A DNA stretch of 64,000 nucleotides from Novosphingobium capsulatum NBRC 12533 (GCF_001598375.1 NZ_BCYV01000011.1:62001-126000), one strand, 5' to 3'. Counted from the first letter of the stretch, positions 10,625 through 20,285 are shown. Made by a program: numbers and translations. Notes: generated by a model from the sequence alone, not told the origin.

Positions 10625-10922
10625 GGACGCAATCGACACGCGTCACTATGACGTGATCGTGGCTCCCCACATCACCGAAAAGGCGACGCTGCTGAGCGAA
10701 AACAATGCCGTGGTCTTCAAGGTTGCCGAAAAGGCGACCAAGCCGGAGATCAAGGCGGCGGTGGAAGCCCTCTTCAATGTCACGGTCACCAAGGTGAACA
10801 CGCTGACCCAGAAGGGGAAGACCAAGCGCTGGAAGGGCAAGCCCTACAAGCGCACCGACGTCAAGAAGGCCGTCGTGACCCTGGCCGCGGGCCAGTCGAT
10901 CGACGTCACCAGCGGTATCTGA
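10617..10922 (+). CDS. rplW: 50S ribosomal protein L23
   Basis: The 101-residue L23 sits at the tunnel exit and is the docking site for trigger factor and [20 protein letters not shown] and [16 protein letters not shown] are the conserved N-terminal and loop regions. Its ATG lies inside the last codons of rplD (8-nt overlap), and rplB follows after 16 nt. Length is normal and no anomaly was seen. Confidence 0.97.
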   Translation: MAKDAIDTRHYDVIVAPHITEKATLLSENNAVVFKVAEKATKPEIKAAVEALFNVTVTKVNTLTQKGKTKRWKGKPYKRTDVKKAVVTLAAGQSIDVTSGI

Positions 10923-10938
10923 GGCGAAGGCATAGACC

Positions 10939-11775
10939 ATGGCACTCAAGAGCTATAACCCGACCAGCCCCGCACGCCGCGGCCTGGTCCTCGTCGACAA
11001 GTCGGCTCTGTGGAAGGGCAAGCCTGTCAAGGCTTTGACCGAAGGCAAGAGCAAGACCGGCGGCCGCAACAACAAGGGCCACGTGACCAGCCGCGGTATC
11101 GCGGGCGGCCACAAGCAGAAGTACCGCTTCATCGACTTCAAGCGTCGTAAGTGGGACATGCCGGCCACTGTCGAGCGTCTCGAATACGATCCCAACCGCA
11201 CCGCGTTCATCGCCCTCGTCACGTACGAAGACGGTGAGCAGGCCTACATCCTGGCGCCGCAGCGCCTGGCTGTTGGCGACGTGGTGGTTGCCGGTGAGAA
11301 GACCGACGTGAAGCCTGGCAATGCGATGCTCCTGTCGCAGATGCCGGTTGGTACCATCATCCACAACGTGGAAATGAAGCCGGGCAAGGGCGGTCAGATC
11401 GCCCGTTCGGCCGGTACCTACGTCCAGCTCGTCGGTCGTGACCGCGGCATGGTGATCGTTCGCCTGAATTCGGGCGAGCAGCGCTACCTGCGTGGCGACT
11501 GCATGGGCACCGTCGGCGCCGTGTCGAACCCCGACAACTCGAACCAGAATCTTGCCAAGGCCGGTCGTAACCGCTGGCTTGGCCGTCGTCCGTTGACGCG
11601 CGGTGTGGCAAAGAACCCGGTCGACCACCCGCACGGTGGTGGTGAAGGCCGCACCTCGGGTGGCCGTCATCCGGTCACTCCGTGGGGCAAGCCGACCAAG
11701 GGCGCCCGCACCCGTCACAACAAGAAGACGGACAAGTTCATCATTCGTTCGCGCCACGCGAAGAAGAAGAGGTAA
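10939..11775 (+). CDS. rplB: 50S ribosomal protein L2
   Basis: The 278-residue L2 ([20 protein letters not shown]) is needed for subunit association and peptidyl-transferase centre assembly. The near-universal [12 protein letters not shown] loop, with the functionally important histidine, is present at about 225-236, and the basic C-terminal [17 protein letters not shown] is typical. It is slightly longer than E. coli L2 (273). rpsS begins 6 nt after its stop. Confidence 0.97.
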   Translation: MALKSYNPTSPARRGLVLVDKSALWKGKPVKALTEGKSKTGGRNNKGHVTSRGIAGGHKQKYRFIDFKRRKWDMPATVERLEYDPNRTAFIALVTYEDGEQAYILAPQRLAVGDVVVAGEKTDVKPGNAMLLSQMPVGTIIHNVEMKPGKGGQIARSAGTYVQLVGRDRGMVIVRLNSGEQRYLRGDCMGTVGAVSNPDNSNQNLAKAGRNRWLGRRPLTRGVAKNPVDHPHGGGEGRTSGGRHPVTPWGKPTKGARTRHNKKTDKFIIRSRHAKKKR

Positions 11776-11781
11776 GACCCC

Positions 11782-12060
11782 ATGGCACGTTCCGTCTGGA
11801 AGGGCCCCTTCGTCGACCTGCACCTCCTGAAGAAGGCCGAAGTGGCCCAGGATGCTGGCAGCCGCGCTGGCCCCATCAAGACCTGGTCGCGTCGTTCGAC
11901 CATCATCCCGCAGTTCGTTGGTCTGACGTTCAACGTCTACAACGGGCAGAAGTTCATCCCCGTCTCCGTGAGCGAAGAGATGGTCGGCCACAAGCTTGGT
12001 GAATTTGCGCCGACGCGCAACTTCCCCGGCCACGCCGCTGACAAGAAGGGTAAGCGCTGA
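11782..12060 (+). CDS. rpsS: 30S ribosomal protein S19
   Basis: The 92-residue S19 ([20 protein letters not shown]) contacts S13 and the A-site finger at the top of the 30S head. The conserved [15 protein letters not shown] and [11 protein letters not shown] segments are present and length is standard. Its TGA overlaps the ATG of rplV by one base (12060), implying coupled translation. Confidence 0.97.
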   Translation: MARSVWKGPFVDLHLLKKAEVAQDAGSRAGPIKTWSRRSTIIPQFVGLTFNVYNGQKFIPVSVSEEMVGHKLGEFAPTRNFPGHAADKKGKR

Positions 12061-12437
12061 TGAGCAAGTCTGCTGCTCCCCGCCGGGTCGGTGACAAGGA
12101 AGCTCTGGCCGTCAACACGAACATTCGTGGTTCGGCCCAGAAGCTCAACCTGGTTGCTGCCCTGATCCGCGGCATGAAGGCTGAAGACGCCCTCAATGTC
12201 CTGTCCTTCTCGAAGAAGGCCATGGCGGTTGACGCCCGCAAGGTGCTCGCTTCGGCGATCGCCAACGCGGAAAACAACCACAACCTGGACGTCGACGCGC
12301 TCGTCGTGGCGGAAGCCTCGGTTGGCAAGTCGATCACGATGAAGCGCTTCCACACCCGTGGTCGTGGCAAGTCGACCCGCATCCTGAAGCCGTTCTCGCG
12401 CCTTCGGATCGTCGTCCGTGAAGTCGAGGAGGCCTGA
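12060..12437 (+). CDS. rplV: 50S ribosomal protein L22
   Basis: The 125-residue L22 spans the large subunit, and its beta-hairpin lines the exit tunnel near the macrolide site. The hairpin tip region [20 protein letters not shown] is intact. It is about 15 residues longer than E. coli L22 owing to the N-terminal [16 protein letters not shown] segment usual in this class. It overlaps rpsS by 1 nt; rpsC begins 3 nt after the stop. Confidence 0.97.
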   Translation: MSKSAAPRRVGDKEALAVNTNIRGSAQKLNLVAALIRGMKAEDALNVLSFSKKAMAVDARKVLASAIANAENNHNLDVDALVVAEASVGKSITMKRFHTRGRGKSTRILKPFSRLRIVVREVEEA

Positions 12438-12440
12438 GCC

Positions 12441-13136
12441 ATGGGTCACAAGTCGAACCCCATCGGTCTGCGTCTGCAGATCAACCGCACCTGGGACAGC
12501 CGCTGGTACGCCGAAGGGCGCAACTACCAGCAGCTGCTGAAGGAAGACCTTCAGATCCGCAAGTTCATCGTCGAGAGCCTGCCGCAGGCAGCGATCTCGA
12601 AGGTGGTGATCGAGCGTCCGGCCAAGCTGTGCCGCATCTCGATCTACGCGGCCCGTCCGGGTGTGATCATCGGCAAGAAGGGTGCGGACATTGAAAAGCT
12701 CCGCGCCAAGCTTGCCAAGCTGACCAACAGCGACGTGAAGCTGAACATCGTTGAAATCCGCAAGCCGGAAATCGATGCCAAGCTCGTTGCCCAGGGCATT
12801 GCCGACCAGCTCGTCCGTCGCGTGGCGTTCCGCCGTGCGATGAAGCGCGCTGTTCAGTCCGCGCTGCGTCTTGGTGCCGAAGGCATCAAGATCACCTGCG
12901 GTGGCCGTCTCGGCGGGGCGGAAATCGCCCGCGTCGAATGGTACCGTGAAGGTCGCGTTCCGCTGCACACCCTGCGCGCGCACATCGACTACGCCGAAGC
13001 CGAAGCCCACACCGCCTACGGCGTGATCGGCATCAAGACCTGGATCTTCAAGGGCGAGATCCTGGGTCATGACCCGCTGGCGCAGGACCGCCTGATGCTT
13101 GAGGCACAGACCTCTGGCGTCCGTCCGGCGCGCTGA
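12441..13136 (+). CDS. rpsC: 30S ribosomal protein S3
   Basis: The 231-residue S3 ([20 protein letters not shown]) lies at the mRNA entry site and contributes to helicase activity. A KH RNA-binding domain carries the GxxG-type loop in [17 protein letters not shown]; the C-terminal S3 domain includes [14 protein letters not shown]. Length is close to E. coli (233). It has its own clear ATG and is 22 nt upstream of rplP. Confidence 0.97.
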   Translation: MGHKSNPIGLRLQINRTWDSRWYAEGRNYQQLLKEDLQIRKFIVESLPQAAISKVVIERPAKLCRISIYAARPGVIIGKKGADIEKLRAKLAKLTNSDVKLNIVEIRKPEIDAKLVAQGIADQLVRRVAFRRAMKRAVQSALRLGAEGIKITCGGRLGGAEIARVEWYREGRVPLHTLRAHIDYAEAEAHTAYGVIGIKTWIFKGEILGHDPLAQDRLMLEAQTSGVRPAR

Positions 13137-13158
13137 GGCTTGAGGATAGGCTAGCACC

Positions 13159-13593
13159 ATGCTGCAACCCAAGAAGACCAAGTTCCGCAAGGCGTTCAAG
13201 GGCCGTCTCCACGGCAACGCCAAGGGCGGCACCGACCTCAACTTCGGCTCCTATGGCCTCAAGGCCATGGAACCGGAGCGGGTCACCGCTCGTCAGATCG
13301 AAGCGGCTCGCCGCGCGATCACCCGCCACATCAAGCGCCAGGGCCGTCTCTGGATCCGCATCTTCCCTGACCTTCCGGTGACCAAGAAGCCGGCAGAAGT
13401 CCGTCAGGGTAAGGGCAAGGGTTCGGTGGAATACTGGGCTGCCCGCGTGAAGCCCGGCAAGATCCTGTTCGAGCTCGACGGCGTCGCCGGCCCCCTGGCC
13501 GCCGAAGCTTTCAGCCGCGCTGCGATGAAGCTGCCGATCAAGACCAAGGTTGTGGCTCGCCTCGGCGATACCTCGCACCTTGGTGGCGAGTAA
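13159..13593 (+). CDS. rplP: 50S ribosomal protein L16
   Basis: The 144-residue L16 ([20 protein letters not shown]) binds near the A-site tRNA elbow and 5S rRNA. The [17 protein letters not shown] segment, whose Arg corresponds to the hydroxylated arginine of E. coli L16, is present. It is a little longer than the 136-residue E. coli protein at the C-terminus. rpmC begins 12 nt downstream. Confidence 0.97.
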   Translation: MLQPKKTKFRKAFKGRLHGNAKGGTDLNFGSYGLKAMEPERVTARQIEAARRAITRHIKRQGRLWIRIFPDLPVTKKPAEVRQGKGKGSVEYWAARVKPGKILFELDGVAGPLAAEAFSRAAMKLPIKTKVVARLGDTSHLGGE

Positions 13594-13605
13594 GGAGTAG
13601 GAATG

Positions 13606-13809
13606 ATGGCTAAGTTCGAAGACCTCCGCGTCAAGAGCGACGACCAGCTTACTGCTGACCTCGCCGAGCTGAAGCGCGAACAGTTCAACCTGCGCTTCCA
13701 GGCGGCGACCAGCCAGCTGGAGCGTCCGGCGCGCATCAAGGAAGTGCGCCGCGACATCGCGCGGATCAAGACCTTGCAGGGCGAGCGTGCTCGCACTGCC
13801 AAGGCTTAA
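13606..13809 (+). CDS. rpmC: 50S ribosomal protein L29
   Basis: This L29 is a 67-residue helical hairpin at the tunnel exit. Two adjacent ATGs occur at 13603 and 13606. AAGGAG at 13592-13597 gives spacing of 5 or 8 nt; the second start ([11 protein letters not shown]) is preferred, and the difference is only one Met. The conserved [18 protein letters not shown] helix and the [11 protein letters not shown] end are recognisable. rpsQ follows after 11 nt. Confidence 0.95.
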   Translation: MAKFEDLRVKSDDQLTADLAELKREQFNLRFQAATSQLERPARIKEVRRDIARIKTLQGERARTAKA

Positions 13810-13820
13810 GGAGACACACG

Positions 13821-14090
13821 ATGCCCAAGCGTATCCTGATCGGGACCGTGGTTTCCGACAAGACCGACAAGACCGTGGTCGTGAAGGTCGAGCGCAAGGT
13901 GAAGCACCCGCTGTACGGGAAGATCATCCGCCGCTCGAAGAAGTATCACGCCCACGATGAGGCGAATGCCTTCAAGACCGGCGAGACGGTGCGGATCGAA
14001 GAGACCTCGCCGTACTCCAAGCTCAAGACCTGGAAGGTTATCGACCGGGTTCTGGCTGGGAAGACCGCCGCGATCGAAGCGGACGTTTGA
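13821..14090 (+). CDS. rpsQ: 30S ribosomal protein S17
   Basis: The 89-residue S17 ([20 protein letters not shown]) is an OB-fold protein and a primary binder of 16S rRNA. The [21 protein letters not shown] loop region is conserved. GGAG lies 10 nt before the ATG. The last codons form one arm of an 8-bp hairpin whose loop contains the TGA stop. It ends the S10 group; rplN follows after 88 nt. Confidence 0.96.
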   Translation: MPKRILIGTVVSDKTDKTVVVKVERKVKHPLYGKIIRRSKKYHAHDEANAFKTGETVRIEETSPYSKLKTWKVIDRVLAGKTAAIEADV

Positions 14091-14100
14091 CAAAACGTCC
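14081..14100 (+). terminator. Small hairpin overlapping the rpsQ stop codon
   Basis: The arms GGACGTTT (14081-14088) and AAACGTCC (14093-14100) pair perfectly around GACA, which includes part of the rpsQ TGA. It marks the S10/spc boundary and could be a weak terminator, a processing site or an mRNA-stabilising element. Confidence 0.4.
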
Positions 14101-14178
14101 GTTCTCGGTCTTAGGGAGCGTCACGTTTTTGGAACTGCCGGACTGGTTCCGGCAAGCCAGTGAGAAGGAACCGGATCA

Positions 14179-14547
14179 ATGATCCAGATGCAATCCAATC
14201 TCGACGTCGCGGACAACAGCGGCGCGAAGCGCGTCCAGTGCATCAAGGTGCTGGGCGGGTCTAAGCGTCGTACCGCAAGCGTCGGCGACATCATCGTGGT
14301 GTCGGTGAAGGAGGCGCAGCCCCGCGCCCGTGTCAAGAAGGGCGACGTCCATCGCGCGGTTATCGTGCGCACCAAGAAGGACGTTCGTCGTCCCGATGGC
14401 AGCGTGATTCGCTTCGACGGCAACGCTGCTGTGCTCGTCGGCAAGAACGAAGAGCCCATCGGCACCCGTATCTTCGGCCCCGTGGTGCGCGAACTGCGCG
14501 GCAAGGGCTTCATGAAGATCATCTCTCTTGCTCCGGAGGTGCTGTAA
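14179..14547 (+). CDS. rplN: 50S ribosomal protein L14
   Basis: The 122-residue L14 ([20 protein letters not shown]) forms intersubunit bridge B8 and binds the silencing factor RsfS. Length and the conserved [20 protein letters not shown] region match the family. AGAAGGAA lies 8 nt upstream of the ATG. It opens the spc group; its TAA overlaps the rplX ATG by one base. Confidence 0.97.
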   Translation: MIQMQSNLDVADNSGAKRVQCIKVLGGSKRRTASVGDIIVVSVKEAQPRARVKKGDVHRAVIVRTKKDVRRPDGSVIRFDGNAAVLVGKNEEPIGTRIFGPVVRELRGKGFMKIISLAPEVL

Positions 14548-14864
14548 TGGCTGCCGCCAAGATCAAGAAGGGCGATAACGTCGTCGTTCGCACGGGCAAG
14601 GACAAGGGCCGTGCCGGCACCGTCCTCCAGGTTCTTCCCAAGGAAGACAAGGTCATCGTGGCCGGCGTGAACGTCGCTGCCCGTCACCGCAAGCCCAGCC
14701 AGCAGAACCCGCAGGGTGGCATCGATCGCTTTGAAGCGCCGATGCACATCTCGAAGGTTGCCGTGGCCGACAAGGATGGCAAGCCCACCCGCGTCCGCTT
14801 CGAAACCCGCGATGGCAAGAAGGTTCGCGTGGCCGTCAAGTCCGGGGAGGCCATCGATGGCTGA
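14547..14864 (+). CDS. rplX: 50S ribosomal protein L24
   Basis: The 105-residue L24 initiates assembly of the large subunit and lies at the tunnel exit. It begins with a KOW motif ([19 protein letters not shown]) and has a [16 protein letters not shown] strand region. It overlaps rplN by 1 nt and rplE by 8 nt, so the three genes are tightly coupled. Confidence 0.97.
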   Translation: MAAAKIKKGDNVVVRTGKDKGRAGTVLQVLPKEDKVIVAGVNVAARHRKPSQQNPQGGIDRFEAPMHISKVAVADKDGKPTRVRFETRDGKKVRVAVKSGEAIDG

Positions 14865-15438
14865 CAAGTACACTCCGCGCCTCAAGGGCAAGTACGACGC
14901 TGAAATCGCAGCCGCGATGAAGGCGAAGTTCGGCTACAAGAACGACATGGAAATTCCGCGGATCGACAAGATCACGCTGAACATGGGCGTTGGCGAAGCG
15001 AGCCAGGACAAGAAGAAGGTCCAGACCGCTGCAGCCGAAATGGAACTGATCGCTGGCCAGAAGCCCGTGATCACCAAGGCCAAGAAGTCGATCGCGCAGT
15101 TCAAGCTGCGCGAAGGCATGCCGATCGGTTGCAAGGTTACCCTGCGCCGTGAACGCATGTACGAATTCCTTGACCGCCTGATCACCATCGCAATGCCCCG
15201 CATCCGCGACTTCCGGGGCCTGAACCCGAAGTCGTTCGACGGCCGTGGCAACTATGCGATGGGTCTCAAGGAACAGATCATTTTCCCTGAGATCAGCTAC
15301 GATCAGATCGACAAGGTGCGCGGTCTCGACATCATCGTGACCACCACCGCCAAGACCGACGACGAGGCACGTGAACTGCTTCGCCTGTTCGGTTTCCCGT
15401 TCCCGCAGGAAGCCGCCGAACAGGCGCAGGCCGCCTGA
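14857..15438 (+). CDS. rplE: 50S ribosomal protein L5
   Basis: The 193-residue L5 starts at [16 protein letters not shown], with GGGGAGG just upstream inside rplX; longer frames are unsupported. L5 binds 5S rRNA and contacts S13 and the P-site tRNA. The segments [33 protein letters not shown] and [11 protein letters not shown] are conserved. An Ala/Glu-rich C-terminal tail makes it about 14 residues longer than E. coli L5. rpsN follows after 28 nt. Confidence 0.97.
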   Translation: MADKYTPRLKGKYDAEIAAAMKAKFGYKNDMEIPRIDKITLNMGVGEASQDKKKVQTAAAEMELIAGQKPVITKAKKSIAQFKLREGMPIGCKVTLRRERMYEFLDRLITIAMPRIRDFRGLNPKSFDGRGNYAMGLKEQIIFPEISYDQIDKVRGLDIIVTTTAKTDDEARELLRLFGFPFPQEAAEQAQAA

Positions 15439-15466
15439 AGCCAGTCATAGGAAAGAGCTTAAGTCC

Positions 15467-15772
15467 ATGGCGAAACTGAGTTCGATCAACAAGAACGAGC
15501 GTCGTAAGAAGCTCGTTGAAAAGTTTGCGGCCAAGTACGCCGCGCTCAAGGCCCAGGCCGACGATGAATCGCTCGAAGAAACCGAGCGCCTCATTGCCCG
15601 TCTGAAGATGGCCGAGCTGCCGCGTAACGCGAATCCCACGCGTGTCCGCAACCGTTGCAACACCACCGGCCGCCCGCGTGGCTACTACCGCAAGTTCGGT
15701 CTCTGCCGCATCGAACTGCGCGATCTCGCCAACAAGGGGCTCATCCCCGGCGTGACGAAGTCGAGCTGGTAA
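15467..15772 (+). CDS. rpsN: 30S ribosomal protein S14
   Basis: The 101-residue S14 ([20 protein letters not shown]) is of the long, zinc-free type: only two cysteines occur ([10 protein letters not shown] and FGLCRIE), and no CxxC pair is present. It binds late in 30S head assembly. The conserved [11 protein letters not shown] and IPGVTKSSW termini are intact. The start chosen is the family Met at 15467; the frame extends to 15371 without support. Confidence 0.97.
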   Translation: MAKLSSINKNERRKKLVEKFAAKYAALKAQADDESLEETERLIARLKMAELPRNANPTRVRNRCNTTGRPRGYYRKFGLCRIELRDLANKGLIPGVTKSSW

Positions 15773-15784
15773 GGAGCCTCTACG

Positions 15785-16180
15785 ATGGCATTGACCGACC
15801 CCCTGGGTGACATGCTCACCCGCATCCGCAATGGCCAGCAGGCGAAGAAGGACTCGGTCCTCTCGCCCGCTTCCAAGCTGCGTGCACACGTTCTCGAAGT
15901 TCTTCAGCGCGAAGGCTATATCCGCGGCTTCAGCGAAGACGCCACTGGCGTTCACCCGCAGCTGCGCATCGAGCTGAAGTACTTCGAAGGCCAGCCTGCG
16001 ATCAAGCATGTGGCCCGCGTCTCCAAGCCTGGCCGCCGCGTCTACTCGGGTTCCAAGGAACTCCCGGTTGTGCGCAATGGCCTGGGCATCACCATCGTCT
16101 CGACGCCGAAGGGCGTGCTTTCGGATGCCGAAGCACGTGCTGCCAACGTCGGTGGCGAAGTGCTGGCGGAGGTGTTCTGA
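15785..16180 (+). CDS. rpsH: 30S ribosomal protein S8
   Basis: The 131-residue S8 ([20 protein letters not shown]) binds helix 21 of 16S rRNA; in E. coli it represses the spc operon by binding the rplX-rplE mRNA region. The [20 protein letters not shown] segment near the C-terminus is conserved. AAGGAG precedes the ATG. Its TGA overlaps the rplF ATG by one base. Confidence 0.97.
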   Translation: MALTDPLGDMLTRIRNGQQAKKDSVLSPASKLRAHVLEVLQREGYIRGFSEDATGVHPQLRIELKYFEGQPAIKHVARVSKPGRRVYSGSKELPVVRNGLGITIVSTPKGVLSDAEARAANVGGEVLAEVF

Positions 16181-16713
16181 TGAGCCGCATCGGCAAAAGG
16201 CCGGTGGCGATCCCGAGTGGCGTCACCGCTGACATCGCGAACGGCGTGCTGACCGTGAAGGGCCCCAAGGGTACCCTCACGCTCTCGCTCGTCGACGAGA
16301 TCAACTACGCCGTCGAAGACGGTGCGATCTCGGTGCAGCCTGCCAACGATACCAAGCGCGCTCGCGCGTTCTGGGGCATGCAGCGCACGCTCGTTTCCAA
16401 CCTCGTTACCGGCGTGACCGAAGGCTATACCAAGGTCCTTCTGATCACCGGCGTCGGCTACCGTGCCAATTCTCAGGGCAAGAACCTGAAGTTGCAGCTC
16501 GGCTACAGCCACGACGTCGATTTCGCCGTGCCGGAAGGCATCGAGATCAAGACCCCGGATAACACCACGGTCGAAATCTCGGGTATCGACAAGCAGAAGG
16601 TCGGCCAGGTTGCGGCCGAAATTCGCCGCTGGCGCAAGCCCGAACCCTACAAGGGCAAGGGTATCAAGTACCGTGGCGAGTTCATCTTCCGCAAGGAAGG
16701 GAAGAAGAAGTAA
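16180..16713 (+). CDS. rplF: 50S ribosomal protein L6
   Basis: The 177-residue L6 ([20 protein letters not shown]) has the usual two repeated domains and lies near the GTPase-associated centre. The C-terminal signature [19 protein letters not shown] is present, and length is identical to the E. coli protein. It overlaps both rpsH and rplR by one base. Confidence 0.97.
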   Translation: MSRIGKRPVAIPSGVTADIANGVLTVKGPKGTLTLSLVDEINYAVEDGAISVQPANDTKRARAFWGMQRTLVSNLVTGVTEGYTKVLLITGVGYRANSQGKNLKLQLGYSHDVDFAVPEGIEIKTPDNTTVEISGIDKQKVGQVAAEIRRWRKPEPYKGKGIKYRGEFIFRKEGKKK

Positions 16714-17063
16714 TGGCCAAGCTGTCTCTCTTCGATCGCCGCCGTCGCCGCGTCCGCACTGCCCTCAAGGCACGTGCTGGCGGTCGTCCGCGTCTCTCCG
16801 TGCATCGCACGGGCCGTCACATCTACGCGCAGATCATCGACGATGCTGCCGGCCGTACCCTGGCCGCCGCTTCCTCGCTGGTGAAGGGCGAGAAGTCGAT
16901 CGGCGCCAATGTCGACGCTGCTGTCCTGGTGGGCAAGCAGATCGCCGAACGGGCCAAGGAAGCCGGTGTCACCACCGTCGTCTTCGACCGTGGCGGTTAC
17001 CTGTTCCATGGCCGCGTCAAGGCGCTGGCTGATGCTGCCCGTGAAGGCGGCCTGGAGTTCTGA
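16713..17063 (+). CDS. rplR: 50S ribosomal protein L18
   Basis: The 116-residue L18 ([20 protein letters not shown]) binds 5S rRNA with L5. The basic N-terminus and [18 protein letters not shown] are conserved, as is the [20 protein letters not shown] end. It overlaps rplF by one base; rpsE starts 2 nt after its stop. Confidence 0.97.
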   Translation: MAKLSLFDRRRRRVRTALKARAGGRPRLSVHRTGRHIYAQIIDDAAGRTLAAASSLVKGEKSIGANVDAAVLVGKQIAERAKEAGVTTVVFDRGGYLFHGRVKALADAAREGGLEF

Positions 17064-17065
17064 TC

Positions 17066-17785
17066 ATGGCTGACGAAACCAACCTGCAGGGCGATGCCGC
17101 TGCCCCCGTCGAACAGACCGGTGGCGAGCAGCGCGAAGGTCGCGGTCGTGGCCGTGGCCGTGGCGGCGAGCGTGGCGAACGCGGTGAACGTGGCGGCCGT
17201 GGCCGTCGCGACGACCGTCGTGGCCGCAACAACAATGACGAGGACCAGGGTGAAGAGCTGATCGAAAAGCTCGTTCACATCAACCGCGTCTCCAAGACCG
17301 TGAAGGGCGGCAAGCGCTTCGGCTTTGCGGCTCTGGTCGTGGTCGGCGATGGCAAGGGTCGCGTTGGCTTCGGCCATGGCAAGGCCCGCGAAGTGCCGGA
17401 AGCCATCACCAAGGCCACCGCTTCTGCCAAGAAGAAGATGGTTCGCGTTCCGCTCAAGGAAGGCCGCACCCTTCACCACGACGGCAAGGGTCGTTTCGGT
17501 GCGGGCAAGGTCAATGTGCGTTCGGCCCCGGCCGGTACGGGCATCATCGCGGGCGGCCCGATGCGCGCCGTCTTCGAAAGCCTGGGTGTGCACGACGTGG
17601 TGACCAAGTCGGTCGGCACTTCGAACCCGTACAACATGATCCGCGCCACCTTCGACGCGCTGCAGGACCAGACTTCGCCGAAGTCTGTTGCCCAGCGTCG
17701 CGGCAAGAAGGTCGCTGATCTGCTCGGTCGTGGTGGTGCTTCGCAGGTCGAAGCCGAAGCCGCTGCCGAAGCCATCGCGGAGTAA
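17066..17785 (+). CDS. rpsE: 30S ribosomal protein S5 with RG-rich extension
   Basis: This S5 has 239 residues against 167 in E. coli. Residues about 63-220 are a normal S5, with [34 protein letters not shown] and [19 protein letters not shown]. It acts in decoding fidelity and mRNA unwinding. The first 62 residues are an added tail with an acidic start and an Arg/Gly tract at about 24-54 ([20 protein letters not shown]). About 20 Ala/Glu-rich residues are added at the C-terminus. The repeated CGTGGC-type codons give the DNA a quasi-tandem look. RG tracts bind RNA in other proteins; whether this one contacts rRNA or mRNA is not known. Confidence 0.97.
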   Translation: MADETNLQGDAAAPVEQTGGEQREGRGRGRGRGGERGERGERGGRGRRDDRRGRNNNDEDQGEELIEKLVHINRVSKTVKGGKRFGFAALVVVGDGKGRVGFGHGKAREVPEAITKATASAKKKMVRVPLKEGRTLHHDGKGRFGAGKVNVRSAPAGTGIIAGGPMRAVFESLGVHDVVTKSVGTSNPYNMIRATFDALQDQTSPKSVAQRRGKKVADLLGRGGASQVEAEAAAEAIAE

Positions 17786-17791
17786 TCGGTC

Positions 17792-17968
17792 ATGGCTACG
17801 ATCAAGATCAAGCAGATCGGTTCGCCGATTCGTCGCCCGGAACATCAGAAGAAGATTCTGATCGGCCTGGGCCTGGGCAAGATGAACCGCGTGGTTGAAG
17901 TGGAAGATACCGCTGAAACCCGTGGCGCCATTGCCAAGCTGCCGCACATGGTGGCCGTGGTCGACTGA
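17792..17968 (+). CDS. rpmD: 50S ribosomal protein L30
   Basis: This is a 58-residue protein ([20 protein letters not shown] ... [11 protein letters not shown]) encoded 6 nt after rpsE. It matches the small bacterial L30 fold, including the [13 protein letters not shown] helix. L30 binds 23S rRNA near domain II. A strong terminator follows 26 nt after the stop, so in this genome L30 closes the first part of the spc group instead of being followed directly by rplO. Confidence 0.95.
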   Translation: MATIKIKQIGSPIRRPEHQKKILIGLGLGKMNRVVEVEDTAETRGAIAKLPHMVAVVD

Positions 17969-17994
17969 CCATAGCCCTCTGAGCAGAGCTTTCA

Positions 17995-18032
17995 GAAAGG
18001 CCCCGCGCATCGTCTGGTGCGCGGGGCCTTTC
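17995..18032 (+). terminator. Strong terminator between rpmD and rplO
   Basis: A perfect 15-bp stem (GAAAGGCCCCGCGCA at 17995-18009 with its complement at 18018-18032) closes an 8-nt loop. A-rich and T-rich ends give it a bidirectional terminator look. It splits the spc ribosomal group. Confidence 0.85.
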
Positions 18033-18055
18033 GTTTGGCGTTCCGGGGGGAGGGG

Positions 18056-18124
18056 CTTCGACAAGCTCAGCCCGAACGGCAATCGCACCAAATTCCCACC
18101 CCGTTCGCCCTGAGCCTGTCGAAG
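18056..18124. repeat. REP-like inverted repeat pair between rpmD and rplO
   Basis: Two 24-nt arms face each other: 18056-18079 (CTTCGACAAGCTCAGCCCGA...) and 18101-18124 (CCGTTCGCCCTGAGCCTGTC...). They pair at 21 of 24 positions around a 21-nt centre. The arm sequence is of a kind often scattered between genes in sphingomonads and other proteobacteria. Its presence inside a ribosomal operon is unusual. Confidence 0.75.
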
Positions 18125-18248
18125 GGCGCTAGCGCTAGCGAGCTGCAATCCGATCAAGACTCGCCCTCAGGGGGTGACAAGCTGGCCCCAACCCACTAAG
18201 GGCGCCTCTTCCTATCAGCGCGACTCAAAGCGAAAGCGAGTGCATCTC

Positions 18249-18728
18249 ATGAAGCTTAACCAGATTTCCGACAATGGCGGCGCCCGCAAGGGCCGCATGC
18301 GCGTGGGCCGTGGCATCGGCTCGGGCAAGGGCAAGACCGCTGGCCGTGGCCAGAAGGGTGCCAAGGCGCGTTCGGGCGTTTCGATCAACGGGTTCGAAGG
18401 CGGCCAGATGCCGCTGCACATGCGCATCCCGAAGCGCGGCTTCAACAACATCTTCGCCAAGGACTATGCCGAAGTGAACCTGGGCATGATCCAGAAGTTC
18501 ATCGACGCTGGCAAGCTCGACGTGTCGGGCGTGGTCGATCACGCGGCGCTCAAGGCTGCTGGCCTGGCCCGTGGCGGCAAGCACGGCGTGCGTCTGCTCG
18601 CCAAGGGCGAACTGACCACCAAGGTCAGCTTCAAGGTTGCTGGCGCCTCCAAGGGTGCCGTGGCCGCGGTGGAAAAGCTGGGTGGCGCGGTTGAAGTGAC
18701 CGTGGCCAAGGCTGCCGCCGAAGCCTGA
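18249..18728 (+). CDS. rplO: 50S ribosomal protein L15
   Basis: The 159-residue L15 starts at [20 protein letters not shown] (ATG 18249); longer upstream frames run into the repeat region and are rejected. L15 helps late large-subunit assembly. The Gly/Lys-rich [20 protein letters not shown] segment and [18 protein letters not shown] are typical. It is separated from rpmD by a 280-nt spacer holding a terminator and REP pair, so it must either be reached by read-through or have its own promoter. Confidence 0.96.
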   Translation: MKLNQISDNGGARKGRMRVGRGIGSGKGKTAGRGQKGAKARSGVSINGFEGGQMPLHMRIPKRGFNNIFAKDYAEVNLGMIQKFIDAGKLDVSGVVDHAALKAAGLARGGKHGVRLLAKGELTTKVSFKVAGASKGAVAAVEKLGGAVEVTVAKAAAEA

Positions 18729-18750
18729 GACCTTTTAATTATCGCGTAAA

Positions 18751-18784
18751 ACGGGCGCGGGGGTTATTGCATCCCTGCGCCCGT
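18751..18784 (+). terminator. Hairpin in the rplO-secY spacer
   Basis: A 12-bp GC-rich stem with one mismatch (18751-18762 with 18773-18784) and a 10-nt loop. No T-run follows. It may be an attenuator or mRNA end-protecting structure between rplO and secY. Confidence 0.45.
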
Positions 18785-18917
18785 CCTATATGGCCCGTAC
18801 AGTATTGAACGCACCATATTGACGCGCAGCCCGCCGGGCGGGGCCTGACACATCCGAAGCGAATTTCGCGATCGGGCGTCGGCCGGACCGGGCCACAGCA
18901 AGGCTTGATACCCGACC

Positions 18918-20285
18918 ATGGCATCCCGCGCCGATAACATCGCCAGCAACCTCAACCTGTCGAACTTCTCGAAGGCGACCGAACTTAAGAATCGCATCTG
19001 GTTCACGGTCGGTGCGCTGATCGTGTTCCGCTTCTTGAGCTTCGTGCCGTTGCCCGGCGTGAACCCGCTGATCCTCGAAACGCTCTACAACCAGACGCGC
19101 GGCGGGATCCTGGATATCTTCAACGCCTTTTCCGGCGGTTCGCTCCAGCGCATGAGCCTCATCGCTCTGGGCGTGATGCCCTACATCACCGCCTCGATCG
19201 TGGTGCAGCTGGCCGCCTCGCTTCACCCCGCGCTCGCCGCCCTCAAGAAGGAAGGCGAAAGCGGCCGCAAGAAGCTCAACCAGTACACCCGCTATGGCGC
19301 TGTGTTCCTCACGGCGGTGCAGGGCTATGCCATTGCCACGGGCCTTGAAGCCTATGGCGCTTCGAGCGGCATCCAGGCGGTTGTGCTGCCCGGTTTCCTG
19401 TTCCGCGTTACCGCTGTGATCAGCCTGATCGGTGGCACCATGTTCCTGTTGTGGCTGGGTGAGCAGATCACCGCGCGCGGCATCGGCAATGGCACCTCGC
19501 TGATCATCATGGCCGGTATCGTCGCGCAGATGCCCAAGTTCGTCGGCAACCTGTTCGAACAGGGTCGTTCGGGTCAGCTCAATGGCTTCGTGATTGCGGG
19601 CGTGATCGCGCTGATTCTCGGCGTCGTCGTGCTGATCTGCTTCTTCGAGCGCGCCACGCGCCGCTTGCTGATCCAGTATCCCAAGCGCGCCACGCAGCGC
19701 GGCATGATGGCCGCCGATCGCAGCCACCTGCCGCTCAAGCTCAACACCGCCGGCGTGATCCCGCCTATCTTCGCCAGCTCGCTGCTGCTGCTGCCGCTGA
19801 CCATTACCCAGTTCGCCGGCAAGTCGATCTCGCCCGATACGACCACGGGCAAGATCATCATCGGCCTCAATCAGTACCTGGGCCACGGCAAGCCGCTGTA
19901 TATGCTGCTCTATGCCCTGGGCATCGTGTTCTTCAGCTTTTTCTACACCGCCGTGGTGTTCAACCCGGAAGAAACGGCCGAGAACCTCAAGCGCAATGGC
20001 GGCTTCATCCCTGGCATCCGCCCCGGCAAGAACACCGAGAAGTATCTCGATTATGTGCTGACGCGCATCACCGTGCTGGGCGCCGCCTATATCACCTTCG
20101 TGTGCGTCATCCCGGAATGGATCATGTCCGAGACAGGGATGGGCACGCTGTTCTTCGGTGGCACCAGCTTGCTGATTGTGGTCAACGTCACGGTTGATAC
20201 GATCACCCAGATCCAGTCGCACCTGCTGGCGCACCAGTATGGCGACCTGATCAAAAAGGCCAAGCTGAAGGGCCGACTGCGCTGA
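18918..20285 (+). CDS. secY: Sec translocon channel subunit SecY
   Basis: The 455-residue protein has about ten membrane helices and forms the SecYEG channel for Sec-dependent export and membrane insertion. Family signatures include RFLSFVPLPGVNP, IALGVMPYITASIVVQL in TM2 and MFLLWLGEQITARGIGNGTS. Length is slightly above E. coli SecY (443). It starts at ATG 18918, 189 nt after rplO and 32 nt before adk, in the usual spc order. Confidence 0.97.
   Translation: MASRADNIASNLNLSNFSKATELKNRIWFTVGALIVFRFLSFVPLPGVNPLILETLYNQTRGGILDIFNAFSGGSLQRMSLIALGVMPYITASIVVQLAASLHPALAALKKEGESGRKKLNQYTRYGAVFLTAVQGYAIATGLEAYGASSGIQAVVLPGFLFRVTAVISLIGGTMFLLWLGEQITARGIGNGTSLIIMAGIVAQMPKFVGNLFEQGRSGQLNGFVIAGVIALILGVVVLICFFERATRRLLIQYPKRATQRGMMAADRSHLPLKLNTAGVIPPIFASSLLLLPLTITQFAGKSISPDTTTGKIIIGLNQYLGHGKPLYMLLYALGIVFFSFFYTAVVFNPEETAENLKRNGGFIPGIRPGKNTEKYLDYVLTRITVLGAAYITFVCVIPEWIMSETGMGTLFFGGTSLLIVVNVTVDTITQIQSHLLAHQYGDLIKKAKLKGRLR

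Noticed and set aside
9170..10639. 489-codon frame antisense to rplC-rplD
   Set aside because: Spans two well-defined ribosomal genes in antisense; composition typical of a shadow.
17130..17225. Short tandem repeats of CGTGGC-like units, CRISPR- or microsatellite-like at first sight
   Set aside because: They are the codons of the Arg/Gly tract in S5, in frame and without spacers.
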